The translations under genes and the position numbers were made by a program. A stretch of DNA of 6,113 bases from Atopobiaceae bacterium (GTDB lineage: Bacteria > Actinomycetota > Coriobacteriia > Coriobacteriales > Atopobiaceae), in assembly GCA_017510875.1 (NCBI GenBank), contig JAFWLX010000303.1:1-6113 (forward strand), in the 5' to 3' direction. Below the pieces are notes generated by a model. It had not been told where the DNA came from, made no database searches, and saw only the letters and a program-made list of their open reading frames with translations. Below, one piece after another: positions 4,452-6,113 of the stretch (within the stretch, counting starts at the first letter, position 1; each line of letters opens with the position of its first letter).

Positions 4452-6095
4452 TTAGTACATGCCACCGCCCTGTCCGCCAGCTGCGGCAGCTGCCGAGATT
4501 GCCTCTTCGATGGTGGTGTCCTTGGGCTCATCAGAGACGGTAGCCTCGGTGATGAGAATCAGGCTGGCCACGGAGGCGGCGTTCTGAAGCGTGGTGCGGG
4601 TGACCTTGACCGGGTCAAGCACGCCCATCTCAATCATGTCGCCCCACTCGCCGTTGGCGGAGTTGAGGCCCTGGCCCTCGGGCATATCCTTGATCTTCTC
4701 AACAACGACGGAGCCCTCATAGCCGGCGTTCTGGGCAATCTGGCGCACGGGAGCAACCAGAGCCTTGCGAATGATGTCAACGCCAATCTTCTCGTCGGCG
4801 TCATCGGCCTTGACGCCGTCAAGCACCTTAGAGGCAGCCAGGAATGCAACGCCGCCGCCAGCAACGATGCCCTCCTCAACGGCCGCACGGGTGGCCTGCA
4901 GGGCATCCTCAATGCGATGCTTGATTTCTTTGAGCTCGACCTCAGTAGCAGCGCCAACCTTGATTACGGCAACGCCGCCAGCCAGCTTGGCCATGCGCTC
5001 CTGGAGCTTCTCGCGGTCAAAGTCGGAGTCGGTGTGCTCGATCTCGCCCTTGATCTGGTTGATGCGGTCCTGGATGGCCGCCGAGGAGCCAGCGCCACCC
5101 ACGATGGTGGTGTTGTCCTTGGTGATCTTGACAGAGGTGGCACGACCAAGCATCTCCTCGGTGATGTTCTCGAGGTTGATGCCAAGCTCCTTCATGGCAA
5201 CCTGACCGCCGGTGACCACGGCAATGTCCTCGAGCATGCGCTTACGACGATCGCCATAGCCAGGGGCCTTGACGGCGGCAATCTGCAGGGTGCCGCGCAG
5301 CTTGTTGAGGATAAGGGTGGCCAGAGCCTCGCCGTCAACATCCTCGGCGATGATGAGCAGCGGCGAGCCAGAGCGCTGAATTGCCTCGAGAACCGGCAGG
5401 ATATCCTGAATGTTAGAGATCTTCTGGTCGGTCATGAGGATGTAGGGGTTGGCCAGCTCGGCGGTCATGGTCTCGTTCTCGGTGGCAAAGTAGGGCGAGA
5501 TGTAGCCCTTGTCAAACTGCATGCCCTCAACCGTGTCGATCGAGATGCCAAAGTTGGTCTTGTCCTCCTCGACGGTGATGACGCCGTCCTTGCCCACAAC
5601 CTCCATGGCCTCAGAGATCTTGTTGCCAATCTCGGGGTCACCAGCAGAGATGGTGCCAACGGAAGCGATGTGCTCCTTGGTGGCAACCTCCTGGGCAGCA
5701 CCCTTCATCTGCTTGACGGCAGCCTGAACGGCCTTGTCAATGCCACGACGTATGGCAATGGGGTTGGCGCCAGCGGCAACGTTGCGCAGGCCCTCGTTGA
5801 CGATGACCTGAGCCAGCAGCGTGGCGGTGGTGGTGCCGTCGCCCACGGTGTCGTTGGTCTTGGTGGCAACTTCCTTTACGAGCTGGGCGCCCATGTTCTC
5901 GACGGGATCCTTGAGCTCGATCTCTTTTGCAACCGAGACACCGTCGTTGGTGATGGTGGGAGCGCCGTAAGCGCGCTGCAGGGCGACGTAGCGGCCCTTG
6001 GGGCCAAGCGTGGTGGTTACAGCATCGGCAAGCGTGTTAACGCCCTTGGCAAGACGAGCACGGGCGTCGGTACCAAAATTAATGTCCTTAGCCAT
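4452..6095 (-). CDS. groEL: 60 kDa chaperonin GroEL (Hsp60)
   Basis: The complete 547-residue chaperonin forms the double-ring ATP-driven folding chamber with GroES. ATP-site features are LGPKGR (30-35), DGVSVAKEIELKDP (51-64), GDGTTTAT (85-92) with D86 equivalent to E. coli D87, and D397 equivalent to the catalytic D398. The family signature AAVEEGIVAGGG is at 404-415. The apical domain spans roughly 190-375. The C-terminal tail is short, GGQGGGMY, with one GGM and a terminal Tyr in place of the multiple GGM repeats of E. coli. Residues 35-43 read RYVALQRAY where most bacteria have RNVVLDKSF or similar. Start is ATG with GGAGG (6105-6109) nine bases upstream and an A/T-rich spacer. The window ends just past this site, so groES, the promoter and any CIRCE or HAIR operator cannot be seen. 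The gene has its own terminator at 4359-4393. Confidence 0.99.
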   Translation of the reverse strand: MAKDINFGTDARARLAKGVNTLADAVTTTLGPKGRYVALQRAYGAPTITNDGVSVAKEIELKDPVENMGAQLVKEVATKTNDTVGDGTTTATLLAQVIVNEGLRNVAAGANPIAIRRGIDKAVQAAVKQMKGAAQEVATKEHIASVGTISAGDPEIGNKISEAMEVVGKDGVITVEEDKTNFGISIDTVEGMQFDKGYISPYFATENETMTAELANPYILMTDQKISNIQDILPVLEAIQRSGSPLLIIAEDVDGEALATLILNKLRGTLQIAAVKAPGYGDRRKRMLEDIAVVTGGQVAMKELGINLENITEEMLGRATSVKITKDNTTIVGGAGSSAAIQDRINQIKGEIEHTDSDFDREKLQERMAKLAGGVAVIKVGAATEVELKEIKHRIEDALQATRAAVEEGIVAGGGVAFLAASKVLDGVKADDADEKIGVDIIRKALVAPVRQIAQNAGYEGSVVVEKIKDMPEGQGLNSANGEWGDMIEMGVLDPVKVTRTTLQNAASVASLILITEATVSDEPKDTTIEEAISAAAAAGGQGGGMY

Positions 6096-6113
6096 TATTT
6101 ATTTCCTCCAAAG

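Noticed and set aside
4241..4531. 96-codon minus-strand ORF overlapping the groEL 3' end, terminator and Fe-S promoter; its last nine codons (ATG at 4270, MGSRFGYNE) end in a TGA overlapping GTG 4244
   Set aside because: Most of it is a shadow of groEL and it runs through the terminator hairpin. The GTGA overlap could suggest a coupled leader peptide, but the ribosome site is weak and a -10 box inside it argues against translation.
6096..6113. CIRCE (HrcA) or HAIR (HspR) heat-shock operator for groEL
   Set aside because: Only the ribosome binding site is inside the window; neither operator consensus is visible, and any would lie further upstream, possibly before groES.

Overview
The window most likely comes from an anaerobic actinobacterium of the class Coriobacteriia (Atopobium/Olsenella/Collinsella type). 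This rests on the GroEL sequence, which has the unusual GRYVALQ stretch where most bacteria have GRNVVL, on an actinobacterial YchF, on a large multi-cluster Fe-S protein of anaerobic type, and on moderately high GC with TTG and GTG starts. The class is an inference from protein character. No search was run and no species is claimed.

Layout, left to right. (1) 1-173, minus strand: the N-terminus of an MBOAT-type membrane acyltransferase that runs off the left edge. (2) 174-491: a divergent intergenic region of lower GC. It contains two 14-base copies of TAGCTATC(A/G)TGAGC in inverted orientation (215-228 and 410-423), other short inverted repeats, and two 9-base tandem repeats. It is either a pair of outward promoter/operator elements or a small MITE-like element. 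(3) 492-1751, plus strand: an LCP (LytR-CpsA-Psr) cell-wall polymer ligase with a long acidic C-terminal tail. (4) 1770-1803: a perfect 34-base palindromic terminator between convergent genes. (5) 1831-4208, minus strand: a probable two-gene unit in which a four-cluster Fe-S protein of unknown role is followed by the universal ATPase ychF. (6) 4247-4451: a candidate promoter for that unit, the groEL terminator, and a G-quadruplex consensus just past the groEL stop. (7) 4452-6095, minus strand: groEL, complete; its ribosome binding site sits at the right edge and the promoter and any groES lie outside.

The two left-hand genes act on the cell envelope: LCP enzymes attach glycopolymers to peptidoglycan, and MBOAT proteins acylate extracellular polymers. 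Sharing a divergent control region would fit a common task, but this is inferred from proximity. The right-hand genes are housekeeping (ychF, groEL) plus an orphan redox protein. I see no tRNA, rRNA, CRISPR array, recognisable transposase or prophage gene. The points most worth following are the inverted 14-base pair, the Cys-rich Fe-S protein with eight Cys beyond its four predicted clusters, and the G-rich motif after groEL.
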